From contig NZ_JAMXLX010000005.1 in assembly GCF_024055605.1 (NCBI RefSeq), forward strand, positions 62,001 to 126,000: DNA of 64,000 nt, written 5' to 3'. Both the position numbers and the translations under genes were made by a program. The notes under the pieces were generated by a model, which worked only from the letters and a program-made list of their open reading frames with translations, searched no databases and was not told the origin of the DNA. The stretch comes from Ciceribacter sichuanensis (GTDB taxonomy: Bacteria; Pseudomonadota; Alphaproteobacteria; Rhizobiales; Rhizobiaceae). Numbering within the stretch: position 1 is the stretch's first letter; each line of letters begins with the position of its first letter. This document shows, piece by piece, positions 63,084 to 64,000 of the stretch.

Positions 63084-64000
63084 ATGATTTCAAGTGAAAT
63101 GGAGAATGCCGGGCCGGATATCGCCATCGTCAATGCGACGATCCTGCCGATGGGTGGTGCTGCCATGATCGAGCGGGGCAGCCTGACGATCCGGGGCGAC
63201 AGCATTGCCGCCGTCGGGTCGGCCAGTGAAGTGGATATCAACGGCGCGCGCCGGGTGATCGACGCTGAGGGCCGGGTGGTGATGCCGGGCTTCGTCAACT
63301 GCCATACACACATCGCCTCCAACATGTTGCTGCGCGGCCTGCTGGAGGATGTGCAGTTGTTCGAATGGCTCGGCACGATGTGGAAGCTCAAGCGCAATTT
63401 CGATCCGGAGACGCTCTATTGGGCGAGCCTGATGGGCCTGGTCGAAATGGTGAAGTCGGGCATGACGTGCTTCAACGAGCATTTCGACGCCTATGCGGTG
63501 ACGCCGCAGACGGAGGCGCTGAAGAAGGTGCCGTTGCGCGCTACGCTCGGCTATGGTTTTGCCGATCGCGGCGTCTATGCTGACGTCAAGGACTGGGCAT
63601 GGAAGGCGCTCGACAGCTTCGGCGACAAGGTCGATGCCTATCACGGCAGCGGCAACGACCGGGTTCACGTCGCGCTTTCCCCGCATGCGCCTTATTCCTG
63701 CGGGCCGGAGATGTTTCGCCGGGTGCGCGAGGTGGCCGATGCCTATGGCCTCGTCATTCACACGCATCTGTCGGAAGGGCCGCAGGAAATCGCCTATGTG
63801 GCGGAGACATATGGCACGCGGCCGGTGCAATGGCTGAACGATCTCGGCTTCCTCAAGCCTGACGTGACGGCGGCGCATTGCACACAGCTCGACGACACGG
63901 ATATCCGTATTCTTGCCGAGACGGGAACGAAGATTGCGCATTGCCCCTGCTGCAACGCCAAGCTCGATTCCGGCACGCTTCGGCTGCGCTCGGTCCGCGA
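63084..64000 (+). CDS. ATZ/TRZ-type amidohydrolase (3' end beyond window)
   Basis: The first 305 residues are visible from ATG at 63084. Amidohydrolase with H74/H76 in NCHTHIASNMLLRG, a barrel His in VIHTHLSEGPQEIAYV, and AHCTQLDDTD. It belongs to the same deaminase subgroup as the enzyme at 45230-46624 (SAH deaminase / chlorohydrolase-like). Directly follows the second Rieske-less oxygenase, repeating the amidohydrolase-plus-oxygenase pairing seen at 44.4-46.6 kb. Ends outside the window, so length and C-terminus unknown. Confidence 0.88.
   Translation, partial: MISSEMENAGPDIAIVNATILPMGGAAMIERGSLTIRGDSIAAVGSASEVDINGARRVIDAEGRVVMPGFVNCHTHIASNMLLRGLLEDVQLFEWLGTMWKLKRNFDPETLYWASLMGLVEMVKSGMTCFNEHFDAYAVTPQTEALKKVPLRATLGYGFADRGVYADVKDWAWKALDSFGDKVDAYHGSGNDRVHVALSPHAPYSCGPEMFRRVREVADAYGLVIHTHLSEGPQEIAYVAETYGTRPVQWLNDLGFLKPDVTAAHCTQLDDTDIRILAETGTKIAHCPCCNAKLDSGTLRLRSVR

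Overview
The window is a gene-dense, high-GC stretch of an alphaproteobacterium, most likely a member of the Rhizobiaceae. Reasons: many ABC uptake operons each paired with a LysR regulator, an ScfR/PccR-controlled propionyl-CoA carboxylase operon, a DUF982 protein, and several copies of the C-rich/G-rich palindromic intergenic repeats common in rhizobial genomes. No rRNA, tRNA, CRISPR, insertion sequence, phage gene or replication gene was seen. It is catabolic and accessory in character, as on a rhizobial chromid or megaplasmid or an accessory chromosomal region; the sequence alone does not say which.

Layout. 1-7.5 kb: LysR regulator, Dpp/Opp-type transporter and an amidase (partial at the left edge), all on the minus strand. 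7.5-11.3 kb: unrelated minus-strand genes (DUF982 protein, PfkB kinase, flavoprotein, aminotransferase). 11.3-17.6 kb: GcvA-like LysR regulator divergent from an agmatinase-family ureohydrolase operon with a polyamine-type ABC transporter. 18.2-26.5 kb: minus-strand branched-chain-type ABC operon with a GMC oxidoreductase and a 3-hydroxyisobutyrate dehydrogenase, with a divergent LysR gene. 26.8-35 kb: methylmalonyl-CoA mutase, propionyl-CoA carboxylase with a small protein gene between its subunits, and the divergent regulator pccR with a TTTGCAAA operator. 35-38.8 kb: LysR/RidA pair, then 3-hydroxyisobutyryl-CoA hydrolase and isobutyryl-CoA dehydrogenase (valine catabolism).

38.8-64 kb looks like a purine or N-substituted purine catabolic island. 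It has a molybdenum hydroxylase (a 2Fe-2S subunit plus an unusual FAD-Moco fusion), an adenine deaminase, an 8-oxoguanine-deaminase-like enzyme, two more ATZ/TRZ-type amidohydrolases, a BMP-type nucleoside ABC transporter, an IPNS-family Fe(II) oxygenase, a GMC oxidoreductase, a split TPP-dependent decarboxylase, and the parts of a split Rieske oxygenase. Those parts are two paralogous catalytic subunits without a Rieske domain, one stand-alone Rieske protein and one GST-like protein. This set resembles the NdmC/NdmD/NdmE N7-demethylase of caffeine-degrading Pseudomonas putida CBB5, but with the Rieske domain on its own polypeptide. It is the most interesting system in the window. A dedicated reductase is not visible; the island continues past the right edge.

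How the genes could work together (inference): the BMP transporter imports a purine or nucleoside; the Rieske system and/or Fe(II) oxygenase removes or oxidises a substituent; the amidohydrolases deaminate the ring; the molybdenum hydroxylase oxidises ring carbons; the aldehyde dehydrogenase, GMC enzyme and TPP decarboxylase process released fragments.
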